Shown here: positions 53,773-61,827 of the stretch, in pieces | Position numbering within the stretch: position 1 is the first letter of the stretch | Layout of the letters: each line of letters starts with the position of its first letter | NCBI GenBank assembly: GCA_017502125.1 | Contig: JAFVVN010000016.1 | Coordinates: forward strand, 124,001 to 188,000 | DNA length: 64,000 nt | Direction: 5' to 3' | Source: Bacteroidales bacterium | GTDB taxonomy: Bacteria > Bacteroidota > Bacteroidia > Bacteroidales > UBA932 | Notes under the pieces: generated by a model | Told to the model about the DNA's origin: nothing | Database searches by the model: none | What the model saw: the letters and a program-made list of their open reading frames with translations, nothing else | Program-made: the position numbers and the translations under genes

Positions 53773-55530
53773 CTACCTGTGAAGAAATGCCCTTTCCAGA
53801 GCCTGGGAAATGTTGATGATGAAATCACCCATCTTCTCAAGCTCGTTCACTATATCCATATAATATACACTGGTATGATAGTTCTTCTGATTGGTCTCGA
53901 TCTCCTCGATTTCCGAATCCCTGAGATAGTTCCTGAGATTATTTATCCGGTCCTCGGCATTGCAGGCATTGGAAACCTCCACAAGCTCACCCTTGTATGC
54001 GGCATTCAGATTGGCTATCATGGCCTCATAGGCTCCATCCACCAGAGCAACCATATCTTCCAGCTTCCTGACAGTATCCTGGTCGAAGGTCTTCTTGTGG
54101 ATATTCCTTCTGGAAAGGATACGGCTAATGGATTCTCCCGAATCTCCGAGAGATTCGATTTCACCTATGATCTTGTACATAGCCTTGATCTTTCGGGAGG
54201 TATCCTCGCTTATATCGCCTTCGGAAACAGCATTCAGGAAGGCTGCAATCTCATATTCCATGCGGTCTGATATCTCCTCATACTTAACCAGCTTACCTCG
54301 GAGCTCCTCAAATCTGTCAGGATCCGTCTCCCTGATGGCCTGACCGGCATAACCGAGACCATTCCTTGAAATCTGAGCAAAATGGATGATTTCGTCAAAC
54401 GCCTGTTCTGTAGCGAGTTCAGGGGTGGCAAGTGGTCCGGCCTCAATATATTTAAGCCTATAGACCTCATCACCTGAATCCTTGGAAGGCTTGATTATGG
54501 AGCATACCAGTTTCTCTATGGCTGCAACAAACCATATGAGGATGAAGGTGTTTATGGTGTTGAAGAGAGTGTGGAGCATGGAAAGTCCGTAGAGGGCGGC
54601 TGTCTGGGATTCCGTCTGTACAGGCAGACCGTTGGCATCATAGGTCACATCCACTGTAAAATCCGGTGCCGCCGGATCAGGAACTCCGAAGATTCCAGCA
54701 GTTATCCAGCCTATGAGCTTAAGGAACACCGGATATGCAATCAGAGCCCAGATCACTCCGAACACATTGAAGACAGTGTGTGCGAGAGCAGCCCTCTTGG
54801 CGGATGTATTACCCACTGCTGCCGCTATGTTGGCGGTGATGGTGGTTCCGATGTTCTCTCCCAGCACCATGGCACAGGCCATGTCAAACCTGACCCAGCC
54901 CATATTCAACATGATGAGAGTCAGGGCCATAGTCGCGCTTGATGACTGGAGAACGAGCGTGAGGATGGTTCCGAAGACAAGGAATATCAGCACGGAGCCG
55001 AATCCGTATCCCTGCCATCCCTGGATGAACGAAAGCACCTCCGGGGTCTTCTGAAGGTCAGGAACCGAGTTCTTCATGAGGGAAAGTCCGAGGAAGAGCA
55101 GAGAGAAGCCCACTATAAGCTCTGAAATATTCCTTCTGTGATCTTTTTTCGATATGGAGAACACAAAGCCGAGAGCCATCAACGGAACTGCCAGAATGGA
55201 GATATCGGCCTTGAATCCGAGCCAAGACACCAGCCACGCTGTCACTGTCGTTCCTATATTTGCTCCCATGATGACGCTTATGGCCTGGGCAAGGGTCAGA
55301 AGCCCGGCATTCACGAAACTCACGACCATCACTGTCGTAGCACTTGAAGACTGGATGACCGAAGTTATTCCGAGACCCGTCAGAACTCCCTTGAACGGAT
55401 TTGATGTCATGGCAGAAAGGAAGTTGCGAAGTCTGTCGCCTGCCGCTTTCTGCAAGCCGGAACTCATAAGGTTCATTCCATAGAGGAACATACCGAGGGC
55501 TCCGAGCAGAGTGAAAAGTTGAAGTACCAT
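53773..55530 (-). CDS. Na/Pi-cotransporter family protein with PhoU-like domain
   Basis: A 585-residue inner-membrane protein. Two inverted NptA-type repeats carry the QSSSAT signatures (TSVIQSSSATTVMVVSF about 57-73; LTLVLQSSSATMALTLI about 193-210) within about eight helices. A cytoplasmic PhoU-like helical domain fills about 370-585 (EISDRMEYEIAAFLNAVSEG, MGDFIINISQALERAFLH). It probably imports phosphate, or exports it, with sodium. It is 13 bp downstream of the Ca/Na antiporter gene, in a three-gene ion-transport operon ended by a strong terminator. Confidence 0.93.
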   Translation of the reverse strand: MVLQLFTLLGALGMFLYGMNLMSSGLQKAAGDRLRNFLSAMTSNPFKGVLTGLGITSVIQSSSATTVMVVSFVNAGLLTLAQAISVIMGANIGTTVTAWLVSWLGFKADISILAVPLMALGFVFSISKKDHRRNISELIVGFSLLFLGLSLMKNSVPDLQKTPEVLSFIQGWQGYGFGSVLIFLVFGTILTLVLQSSSATMALTLIMLNMGWVRFDMACAMVLGENIGTTITANIAAAVGNTSAKRAALAHTVFNVFGVIWALIAYPVFLKLIGWITAGIFGVPDPAAPDFTVDVTYDANGLPVQTESQTAALYGLSMLHTLFNTINTFILIWFVAAIEKLVCSIIKPSKDSGDEVYRLKYIEAGPLATPELATEQAFDEIIHFAQISRNGLGYAGQAIRETDPDRFEELRGKLVKYEEISDRMEYEIAAFLNAVSEGDISEDTSRKIKAMYKIIGEIESLGDSGESISRILSRRNIHKKTFDQDTVRKLEDMVALVDGAYEAMIANLNAAYKGELVEVSNACNAEDRINNLRNYLRDSEIEEIETNQKNYHTSVYYMDIVNELEKMGDFIINISQALERAFLHR

Positions 55531-55543
55531 AAATATATGTTTA

Positions 55544-56500
55544 TTATCCTATCTGTGTGCTTAAGAGGTACCATGTGTAGGCAATGAAACCAATGAACAT
55601 GAAGGTTCCTGAGGCCCTGCCTATCCTGCCTTTTATTCCCAGAATAATCGGAATGACCGCAGCCACAATCATCACGCAGTAGTCCACAGCAGTGATTCCC
55701 GACGAGTTGAGCGGCATCACCTGAGAGCTTAATCCAAGAATCCAGGTGATATTGAATATGTTGGAACCGATGATGTTTCCAAGTGCCAGCTGGGTGTTTT
55801 TCTTAAGTGCCGCAGCAACCGAGGCCGCAAGCTCAGGAAGCGAGGTTCCGCAGGCGATGAGTGTGAGGGATATGAACGCGTCATTGACTCCGAAAGACCT
55901 TGCAATCCTGACAGCATTGTCCACGAAGAGGTCACAGCTGACAATCAGCACTGTAAGACCTCCTACAACCTTCACAACAGCAAGCCAGAGCGGTGTTTTC
56001 TCCTCTTCTAAGGCTGTCTGCTCAGAAACCTGTCCTCCAGCCTTGCGGTCCCTGTGGAACGAATACCACATGAAACCGAAGAAGCAGACAAGAAGAATCA
56101 GACCATCAGGACGGCTGACGACCGGAGTGCCACCCGTAAAGAAATTGAACACGAGCACTGTGAGAAGCAATGATACCGCTATGCACACCGGAAGTTCAAA
56201 CTTCATATTGCTTCTGTTCACGGTAATGGGAAAGAACATCGCTGTCAGTCCGAGGATTCCCAGTACATTGAATATATTGGACCCCACGACATTACCTATC
56301 GCGACATCTGCATTCCCCTGAAGCGCTCCGATGAAGCTGACCACAAGCTCAGGCATGGAGGTTCCCACACCGACAATAGCCGCACCTATGACAAAATCCG
56401 ACACCTTCAGTCTTCTGGCAATGGAAACAGCTCCGGCCACGAGATAGTCCGCACCGAAGACTATACCCACCAGGGCTACCGCAAGAATTATATATTCCAT
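55544..56500 (-). CDS. Calcium/sodium antiporter (CaCA family)
   Basis: A 318-residue inner-membrane antiporter with about ten helices in two inverted repeats. Both alpha repeats are present: GVGTSMPELVVSFIGALQGN with GNVVGSNIFNVLGI, and CGTSLPELAASVAAALKKN with GNIIGSNIFNITWI; the two Glu residues of the ion site are in TSMPE and TSLPE. It exchanges Ca2+ for Na+ (or K+). It lies 1 bp after the small membrane protein gene and 13 bp before the Na/Pi gene. Confidence 0.94.
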   Translation of the reverse strand: MEYIILAVALVGIVFGADYLVAGAVSIARRLKVSDFVIGAAIVGVGTSMPELVVSFIGALQGNADVAIGNVVGSNIFNVLGILGLTAMFFPITVNRSNMKFELPVCIAVSLLLTVLVFNFFTGGTPVVSRPDGLILLVCFFGFMWYSFHRDRKAGGQVSEQTALEEEKTPLWLAVVKVVGGLTVLIVSCDLFVDNAVRIARSFGVNDAFISLTLIACGTSLPELAASVAAALKKNTQLALGNIIGSNIFNITWILGLSSQVMPLNSSGITAVDYCVMIVAAVIPIILGIKGRIGRASGTFMFIGFIAYTWYLLSTQIG

Positions 56501-56501
56501 A

Positions 56502-56960
56502 TTACTTTATGAGTTTCTGAACATTCTCAATACCATACTCATATATCTTCGAGCATGGCTCATATTTGTAAGGGACATATTCAAAAAGCTGGAGATAGGC
56601 CTTCCCTGAGGTCTTGCTGAAATATATGTCCAGGCGCACTGCGTTGCCCTTGTCCTCCTCGGACAGGTCCACTGAATCCGGCTTCGATGCCAGAGCTGAT
56701 GAAATGGGTGCATTCATAGCCTGCTGGAAGAAGCGCTCCTTCTTCTGATATCTGACACCTGTTTCTGTGTCCTTGTAAGCCGATTTCATCACAAGGATGA
56801 GGATGAGTCCTGCGAAGATGAGGAAAAAGCCGGTGATGTTCACAGCTGTGCCGGTGGGCAGCGCGATAAGGATGGCTCCCGCGATGATGAGTGTAGAGAA
56901 TATTACTATGTCTTTTACAGAGCGTATTCTGATGAATTCCTTTTCCATGTTATTTATCAT
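56502..56960 (-). CDS. Small membrane protein of unknown function in the ion-transport operon
   Basis: A 152-residue protein with two hydrophobic helices (about 20-38, VIFSTLIIAGAILIALP, and 44-62, ITGFFLIFAGLILILVM) and a soluble C-terminal half (about 65-152) that is mixed alpha/beta (VRLDIYFSKTSGKAYLQLFE, YKYEPCSKIYEYGIENVQKL). The second ATG, at 56948 (MEKEFIRIRS), is an alternative start. First gene of the operon with the Ca/Na antiporter. No family recognised. Confidence 0.75.
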   Translation of the reverse strand: MINNMEKEFIRIRSVKDIVIFSTLIIAGAILIALPTGTAVNITGFFLIFAGLILILVMKSAYKDTETGVRYQKKERFFQQAMNAPISSALASKPDSVDLSEEDKGNAVRLDIYFSKTSGKAYLQLFEYVPYKYEPCSKIYEYGIENVQKLIK

Positions 56961-57104
56961 TTAGTAGTTATAGTTGGGCTGGCCCACTTCGGGCCATGAT
57001 ACAGATTGATTGAAGACACGCATAAGAACCCGTGATGAGGATTCCCACACGCCAGCCTACGAGACTCAGTAAGAGTCACTCAGGTTTCTTGTCTACTAAA
57101 TGAT
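56956..57104. repeat. 149-bp segment bounded by 12-bp inverted repeats
   Basis: ATCATTTAGTAG (56956-56967) and CTACTAAATGAT (57093-57104) are perfect inverted repeats. Inside lie GGCCC/GGGCC (near 56982-56996) and GACTC/GAGTC (57062-57076) hairpins. The segment fills the gap between two minus-strand genes and overlaps the start of one and the stop of the other. Confidence 0.45.
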
Positions 57105-57476
57105 GAGTTTCCCGAGACTGAGAAGCATATGTGCAGGCTCGGTCAAGGATGATTGGGTTATGATGGATATTTTCTGAATGAAATATTTCACACCGACATT
57201 GATTATTCTGCCGGTCTTTGCCACTTCAAGATTGTTCCTCTGTATGGTATTCGTCCTTCTGACTCCGCTCTGCAAGCGTGCAGGACCGGAATAAGAGACC
57301 TGACGCGGGATCCATAGGTGAGAATCGGAAGATGAATCATCCAGAAAGAAGGCAGCAGTGTTTTCAACCAGATTTTCGAGATAACCGGCTGTGGTCGATG
57401 TTGAAGGAGCATCCCCGCCCCTTATGAAGGCAGCTGCCACGACAAACGGAAGGAGATATTTCAGCACGGTTTTCAT
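57096..57476 (-). CDS. Small secreted hypothetical protein
   Basis: A 126-residue protein started at ATG 57476 (MKTVLKYLLPFVVAAAFIRGG); the earlier in-frame codon at 57488 is TTG. A signal peptide is followed by a Ser/Thr-rich region (DAPSTSTTAG, LDDSSSDSHLWIPRQVSYSG) and a hydrophobic C-terminus (VGVKYFIQKISIITQSS). A -7 box TATATTTG (57493-57486, minus strand) with TTG 22 bp further upstream reads directly into it. No family recognised; the promoter supports a real gene. Confidence 0.6.
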   Translation of the reverse strand: MKTVLKYLLPFVVAAAFIRGGDAPSTSTTAGYLENLVENTAAFFLDDSSSDSHLWIPRQVSYSGPARLQSGVRRTNTIQRNNLEVAKTGRIINVGVKYFIQKISIITQSSLTEPAHMLLSLGKLII

Positions 57477-57485
57477 AAGCGTGAG

Positions 57486-57518
57486 CAAATATATGCATTT
57501 TTTGATTTATACAGTCAA
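57486..57518 (-). promoter_or_regulatory. Promoter of the small secreted protein gene at 57476
   Basis: On the minus strand TTG (57518-57516) and TATATTTG (57493-57486) are separated by 22 bp. The box ends about 10 bp before the ATG, implying a nearly leaderless transcript. Confidence 0.5.
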
Positions 57519-57679
57519 TTTTCCTCAATATTCCAGAACAAGGCAAATCAAGCGAAATGCATGCCGCCGCAAAATTGGCACATAACATCCTTTACAGGCA
57601 AAAAAGGAGAGATTTTTGCATATACACCGGTTTCTCAGAATCCATCTTGCCGTTCAGCGGCAGAAATAAAGACTACAGA

Positions 57680-58495
57680 ATGGCACTTATCACATTGAAC
57701 GAAATGGAAAACGCGACCCCTTTATTCCGAGGTCGTGCAGGCAACGCTTTATGCATGAGTCTCATGCGGATGCTTTCCGTGAACAAGGTCAACGACCTGT
57801 ACGACAGATGCTCCGGCAGCAGAGGTCCTGACTTTGCCCGAGCAGTCCTGAAGGACATCGGGGTCGGATATGAGGTGCTGAACTCCGATGTGCTCTCCAG
57901 ACTGCCGGAAGGGCCGTTCATCACGATAAGCAACCATCCGTACGGACATATTGACGGCATAATGCTCATAGATCTTTTCGGGCATATAAGGCCGGACTAC
58001 AAGGTCATGGTCAACAATTTCCTCGGCCGGATCGAGGCACTGGGAGAAAACTTCATCAGAGTAACCCCCACAGGAACAGACAGGACGACCCCGACAAAGG
58101 AAAGCATACAGGGCATAAAGGACGCCGTCGCCCATGTCAGGAACGGTTGTTGCTTGGGGATTTTCCCGTCAGGTGCAGTGTCTGACCTGAGTCTGAAAGA
58201 CAGATGCATCAGAGACAGGGAATGGCAGGAGGCGGTGATAAGGCTTATAAGGAAACTGAACGTTCCGGTTGTTCCGGTCCATTTTCTTGACAGGAACTCG
58301 AACTTCTACTATTCCTTGGGGCTGATCGACTGGAGGGTGAGGCTGCTGAGGCTCCCGAGCGAAGTCTTCAACAAGCGTGGAAAGGTCATAAGAATCGCGT
58401 TGGGAGAAATCATCCCTCCTGAACAGATGCAGGAGTTCAACGATATTGACATGTTGAGGAATTTTTTAAGGAATAAGGTTTATAATCAGCATTGA
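57680..58495 (+). CDS. Lysophospholipid (PlsC-like) acyltransferase
   Basis: A 271-residue membrane-associated acyltransferase. The catalytic block is ISNHPYGHIDGIMLIDL (about 87-103), a variant of the NH...D motif with five residues between His and Asp as in the hemolysin/OlsA-like branch. Later family blocks are NNFLGRIEAL, and GIFPSGAVSDL for the acceptor-binding motif. It transfers an acyl group to a lysolipid or amino-lipid. I start at ATG 57680 (MALITLNEMEN). It is followed after 1 bp by a CDP-alcohol transferase gene, so a role in making a specific phospholipid is likely. Confidence 0.88.
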   Translation: MALITLNEMENATPLFRGRAGNALCMSLMRMLSVNKVNDLYDRCSGSRGPDFARAVLKDIGVGYEVLNSDVLSRLPEGPFITISNHPYGHIDGIMLIDLFGHIRPDYKVMVNNFLGRIEALGENFIRVTPTGTDRTTPTKESIQGIKDAVAHVRNGCCLGIFPSGAVSDLSLKDRCIRDREWQEAVIRLIRKLNVPVVPVHFLDRNSNFYYSLGLIDWRVRLLRLPSEVFNKRGKVIRIALGEIIPPEQMQEFNDIDMLRNFLRNKVYNQH

Positions 58496-58496
58496 C

Positions 58497-59204
58497 ATGG
58501 AACAGAACAAGGCAGATGCGGTAAGGATACAGACTTCGGTCCTTAACGTGCTTGAAAAGAAGGTATTGGTGTGGCTTGCAGAACGTCAGCCCAAATGGAT
58601 GACATCAGATATTCTGACATATCTTGGAACATTCGGAGCGGTGGTGATAGCCGCCGGATACATTCTGGCATCCTGGAACATCAACTTCCTGTGGCTCAGT
58701 TCCCTGGGCTTCATCATCAACTGGTATGGCGATTCGCTGGACGGAACTCTGGCAAGGGTGCGTAAAACACAGCGCCCAATATATGGATATTACCTGGACC
58801 ACACGATAGATGCCATAAACGAGGTGATGATCTTCGTCGGGGTCGGCCTGTCCGGACTCATGCACCTGGAGATTGCCATGATGGCACTGGTGATGTACCT
58901 CCTGATGACCATAAACGTCAGCATCAACGCTCATCTGAAGAAGGAGTTCAAGCTGACATATGCCAGCATGGGACCGACCGAATTCAGGATCATAATGATC
59001 ATCATAAACACGCTGTTTGTCCTGATACGTCCTCTTCGGGAGTTTTCGCATAGCTTTATGATCTGCGGTAACTTATTCACCTTCAAGGCTCTGGACTACA
59101 TAGGAGTGGTGATAATACTTATCCTGGTTCTCATGTATCTGTCCACGGTCCGCAAGGATATCAAGGATTACGCAGAAATGGACCCGATGCCGAAAAAGGA
59201 CTGA
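58497..59204 (+). CDS. CDP-alcohol phosphatidyltransferase family protein
   Basis: A 235-residue inner-membrane enzyme with about six helices. The CDP-alcohol motif is at about 82-107: DGTLARVRKTQRPIYGYYLD followed by HTID, i.e. DGxxAR, Gly, and the two later Asp residues that bind Mg. It replaces CMP of a CDP-alcohol (usually CDP-diacylglycerol) with a second alcohol to form a phospholipid head group; which alcohol is not visible. It lies between an acyltransferase and a GtrA protein with gaps of 1 and 3 bp. Confidence 0.9.
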   Translation: MEQNKADAVRIQTSVLNVLEKKVLVWLAERQPKWMTSDILTYLGTFGAVVIAAGYILASWNINFLWLSSLGFIINWYGDSLDGTLARVRKTQRPIYGYYLDHTIDAINEVMIFVGVGLSGLMHLEIAMMALVMYLLMTINVSINAHLKKEFKLTYASMGPTEFRIIMIIINTLFVLIRPLREFSHSFMICGNLFTFKALDYIGVVIILILVLMYLSTVRKDIKDYAEMDPMPKKD

Positions 59205-59207
59205 CGG

Positions 59208-59645
59208 ATGTGGAAGATACTGACAAGATATGTGAAGTTCATGGGTACAGGAGTGGTCGGAAGCATAGTCGACACTCTTGTACTCTGGCTCCTGTCCGAT
59301 CTGGTCTTCTCCAAAGGCTATTGGGGTGAATACATCATCTCGCCTGTCATTTCCTTCCAATGTGCAGTAGCCGTAAACTACACCATCTCCTATTTCTATG
59401 TGTGGAAGGACAGGACACGAGGCCGGTCGGATGCCTCAGTAAAAAGATTCTTCAAGCTGTATGCAAGGTACAATCTGTCCAGTTCGGCCGTCTTCATCGT
59501 CAGGCTCGGGGTGCTGCTTCTGATTGAACGCTTCACCGGATGGGATGTGGTCCTGTGCAACCTGGCGGCGATGTGTTTCTCCGGCATTCTCAATTTTGCA
59601 ATCAGCAACCTGCTCATATTCAAGAGGAAGAAGGCAGAATTTTGA
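59208..59645 (+). CDS. GtrA family membrane protein
   Basis: A 145-residue inner-membrane protein with four helices. The N-terminal RYVKFMGTGVVGSIVDTLVL and the middle AVAVNYTISYFYVWKDR match the GtrA family, which takes part in moving polyprenyl-linked sugars across the membrane. Last gene of the acyltransferase/CDP-alcohol operon, suggesting that a glycosylated or sugar-carrying lipid is made. No glycosyltransferase is seen next to it. Confidence 0.92.
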   Translation: MWKILTRYVKFMGTGVVGSIVDTLVLWLLSDLVFSKGYWGEYIISPVISFQCAVAVNYTISYFYVWKDRTRGRSDASVKRFFKLYARYNLSSSAVFIVRLGVLLLIERFTGWDVVLCNLAAMCFSGILNFAISNLLIFKRKKAEF

Positions 59646-59680
59646 GTGGGGCACACCTCATATGCAAAGGCTTTGTCGCT

Positions 59681-59717
59681 GGGTGGTACATAAAAAGGCT
59701 GGATTCATGTACCACCC
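59681..59717. repeat. Hairpin of the GGGTGGTACAT family
   Basis: GGGTGGTACAT and ATGTACCACCC pair perfectly (11 bp) around a 15-nt loop. The same arm is found in the hairpin after pheS (34241-34281). A related CGGGTGC/GCACCCG pair follows at about 59753-59792. Confidence 0.6.
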
Positions 59718-59813
59718 GCATCTCAAAAGGGGTATTTTGAACCCAAAATGACACGGGTGCTACACGAACTGCTCAATTTTATGTCGCACCCGCGAGAAAT
59801 GTCAAATTGGTGA

Positions 59814-60118
59814 GAGAGTATCCCGCTCTCTCCGGGATTTCGGCGCTGCGATCATGCGGGATTTGCTCCCTAAGGGCGCACATCCCTCTCCACTGCCGTG
59901 GGGGCCCTTGCAAGAAGGTAGACCGAAGCTGAAGCTTCGTTTTTGTACACAAAAGGACGCTTGAGAGCATCCCGCTCTCTCCGGGATTTCGGCACTGCGC
60001 TCATGCGGGATTTGCTCCCTAAGGGCGCACATCCCTTTCCACTGCCGTGGGGGCCCTTGCAAGAAGGTAGACCGAAGCTGAAGCTTCGTTTTTTGTACAC
60101 AAAAGGACGCTTGAGAGC
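59814..60118. repeat. Tandem repeat, two copies of about 149 bp
   Basis: Copy 1 spans 59814-59962 and copy 2 about 59963-60112, nearly identical (a few substitutions and one extra T). Each contains CCCGCTCTCTCCGGGATTTC, a GGTAGACCG motif, an AAGCTGAAGCTT hairpin and TTGTACACAAAAGG. A third copy begins at 60113 but breaks off after GAGAGCA. Short open frames here are by-products of the repeat. Confidence 0.85.
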
Positions 60119-60176
60119 AAGCTCTCGCGCCCTTTTGTGTACAAAAAACCGGATGTCTTGCGACATCCGGTCTACC
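60066..60176. repeat. Large inverted repeat at the end of the tandem block
   Basis: GTTTTTTGTACACAAAAGG (60088-60106) pairs perfectly with CCTTTTGTGTACAAAAAAC (60131-60149); the stem continues through CGC/GCG and GAGAGC/GCTCTC to an AA loop. The outer ends GGTAGACCG (60066-60074) and CGGTCTACC (60168-60176) are also complementary. Confidence 0.75.
60142..60171 (-). terminator. Intrinsic terminator of tRNA-Ser
   Basis: On the minus strand ACCGGATGT, loop CGCAAG, ACATCCGGT, then T6. It lies about 12 bp past the tRNA and is embedded in the inverted repeat. Confidence 0.85.
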
Positions 60177-60182
60177 TTTTTG

Positions 60183-60269
60183 CGGTGAGAGCGGGATTCG
60201 AACCCGCGGTACGGTTACCCGTACGTCAGTTTAGCAAACTGGTGGTTTCAGCCACTCACCCATCTCACC
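60183..60269 (-). tRNA. tRNA-Ser (GCT)
   Basis: An 87-nt class II tRNA: acceptor GGTGAGA/TCTCACC, anticodon arm CAGTT TGCTAA AACTG region with anticodon GCT, a long variable arm (GTACGGGTAACCGTAC) and T arm with GGTTCGAATCC. CCA is not fully encoded. A promoter (-33 TTTG at 60331-60328, -7 TATCTTTG at 60306-60299, 21-bp spacer) reads into it. Confidence 0.96.
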
Positions 60270-60298
60270 AAGCTGACCCGTTTTCTTCAACGGGACTG

Positions 60299-60331
60299 CA
60301 AAGATATAAATAAATTTGGTGATTCACCAAA
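60299..60331 (-). promoter_or_regulatory. Promoter of tRNA-Ser
   Basis: TTTG (60331-60328) and TATCTTTG (60306-60299) on the minus strand, spacer 21 bp. The -33 part overlaps the palindrome TTTGGTGATTCACCAAA (60315-60331), which may end floA transcription. Confidence 0.65.
60315..60331 (-). terminator. Terminator-like palindrome after floA
   Basis: TTTGGTGA and TCACCAAA flank one base; read on the minus strand it is followed by TTTATTTA. It lies 14 bp past the floA stop. Confidence 0.5.
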
Positions 60332-60345
60332 AAAACTTGACACCA

Positions 60346-61299
60346 TTACTGCTTTGCGATGTTCTCGCGCATTTCTGTATCGGCCTGGATGTTCTTCATC
60401 TTGTAATAGTCCATGATGCCGAGATTACCGGTGCGGAATGCCTCTGCCATAGCAAGAGGAACTTCTGCCTCAGCTTCGATAACGCGTGCACGAGCCTCCT
60501 GAGCCTTAGCCTTCATCTCCTGTTCGAGAGCTACCGCCATTGCACGACGCTCCTCAGCACGGGCCTGGGCGATGTTCTTGTCAGCCTGAGCCTGATCCAT
60601 CTGGAGGACTGCACCGATGTTCTTTCCTATGTCGATGTCAGCAATGTCAATAGAGAGAATCTCGAATGCGGTGCCTGCATCAAGTCCCTTATGAAGAACC
60701 ACCTTGGAGATGCTGTCCGGATTTTCAAGCACAAGCTTATGGCTCTCGGCCGATCCGATCGATGACACGATACCTTCACCAACTCGTGCAAGGACTGTCT
60801 CCTCACCGGCACCTCCGACGAGCTGCTTGATGTTTGCACGGACTGTCACACGAGCCTTCGCAATGAGCTGGATACCGTCTTTTGCAACGGCTGTCACAGG
60901 AGGAGTGTTGATGACCTTAGGATTAACTGACATCTGCACTGCCTCGAACACGTCACGACCTGCAAGGTCAATGGCTGCCGCCATCTTGAAGTCAAGAGAG
61001 ATATTCGCCTTGTCTGCTGAGATAAGGGCATTCACAACCTTAGGAACGTCACCCTTTGCAAGGTAGTGAGCCTCAAGCTCGTTGGCATAAAGAGTAAGGC
61101 CTGCCTTGGTTCCGGTCACCATAGCCATTACGATGGTGTTGGGAGAAACACCTCTCCAGCGCATAAGGACAAGCTGGATAAGTGAAATGCGTACTCCGGA
61201 AATCAAAGCCTGGAACCAGAGGGTCACAGGGAAGAACCAGAGGAAGATCACAAGGCCGACAATCGCCACAGCGGCCCATACGAAAATCATTATGTCCAT
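60346..61299 (-). CDS. floA: Flotillin-like protein FloA
   Basis: A 317-residue membrane scaffold protein. One N-terminal hydrophobic hairpin (about 3-35, [20 protein letters not shown]) is followed by an SPFH/band-7-like domain (about 45-215; [22 protein letters not shown]) and an Ala/Glu-rich coiled coil (about 225-290; [20 protein letters not shown]). It organises membrane microdomains. It is encoded 47 bp downstream of an NfeD protein, the standard partner in bacteria. Confidence 0.95.
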   Translation of the reverse strand: MDIMIFVWAAVAIVGLVIFLWFFPVTLWFQALISGVRISLIQLVLMRWRGVSPNTIVMAMVTGTKAGLTLYANELEAHYLAKGDVPKVVNALISADKANISLDFKMAAAIDLAGRDVFEAVQMSVNPKVINTPPVTAVAKDGIQLIAKARVTVRANIKQLVGGAGEETVLARVGEGIVSSIGSAESHKLVLENPDSISKVVLHKGLDAGTAFEILSIDIADIDIGKNIGAVLQMDQAQADKNIAQARAEERRAMAVALEQEMKAKAQEARARVIEAEAEVPLAMAEAFRTGNLGIMDYYKMKNIQADTEMRENIAKQ

Positions 61300-61346
61300 A
61301 TTCTTTTGTATTTATTGGTTTTCATCATTGTCACATGTACAAAGAC

Positions 61347-61811
61347 CTACATTTCCCTCAATGGAGACACATAGATCTTATTGTCCTCTATGAGAACCAC
61401 CTCCACTTCGACATCTGTGTCTATCATGCCCTCGAGAGCCTTCACCTCCACGACATTGTCTCCAACTCTTACAGCACCCATCGGAGCAAGTCTCGTCACG
61501 GTCTTTCCACGATCGCCCACCTCAATCACCCTTTCTGCAGAAACTGCCTTGGAGTCTATGTTGGTCTCAAGTGCGAATCTCTTCCATGTCTTGGCACGAA
61601 GCACGTAAATAGTAAGGAGAAGCAGGATAAGAGCCGTCACACCTGTCACGATTCCACCGGTGAGCGAACCGAATTCATAGAACGCATAATAGCATGAACC
61701 GCCGAGCGACAGAAGTCCGAGAATCCCAGCCACCCCCACACCCGGAATGATGAGGATCTCGGCAAGAATCAGTACGAAACCGACCAGAATCAAAGTAATA
61801 AGAAGTCCCAT
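61347..61811 (-). CDS. NfeD family protein
   Basis: A 154-residue membrane protein started at ATG 61811 (MGLLITLILVGFVLILAEIL); the longer frame would start at TTG 61838 and overlap the upstream gene. Two or three helices (about 2-75, with EILIIPGVGVAGILGLLSL) are followed by an OB-fold domain (about 95-150; GDRGKTVTRLAPMGAVRVGD and VEVVLIEDNKIYVSPL). NfeD proteins partner with flotillins in membrane organisation. It follows the SPOR/PD40 gene by 16 bp. Confidence 0.92.
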   Translation of the reverse strand: MGLLITLILVGFVLILAEILIIPGVGVAGILGLLSLGGSCYYAFYEFGSLTGGIVTGVTALILLLLTIYVLRAKTWKRFALETNIDSKAVSAERVIEVGDRGKTVTRLAPMGAVRVGDNVVEVKALEGMIDTDVEVEVVLIEDNKIYVSPLREM

Positions 61812-61827
61812 ATGAAATACACTTGAT

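Noticed and set aside
53682..53840. N-terminal extension of the His-rich protein
   Set aside because: It crosses the strong terminator at 53717-53753 and overlaps the end of the Na/Pi gene.
59802..60188. Several overlapping open frames of 63-98 codons on both strands
   Set aside because: They are translations of the 149-bp tandem repeat; no protein family character, and they change frame between copies.
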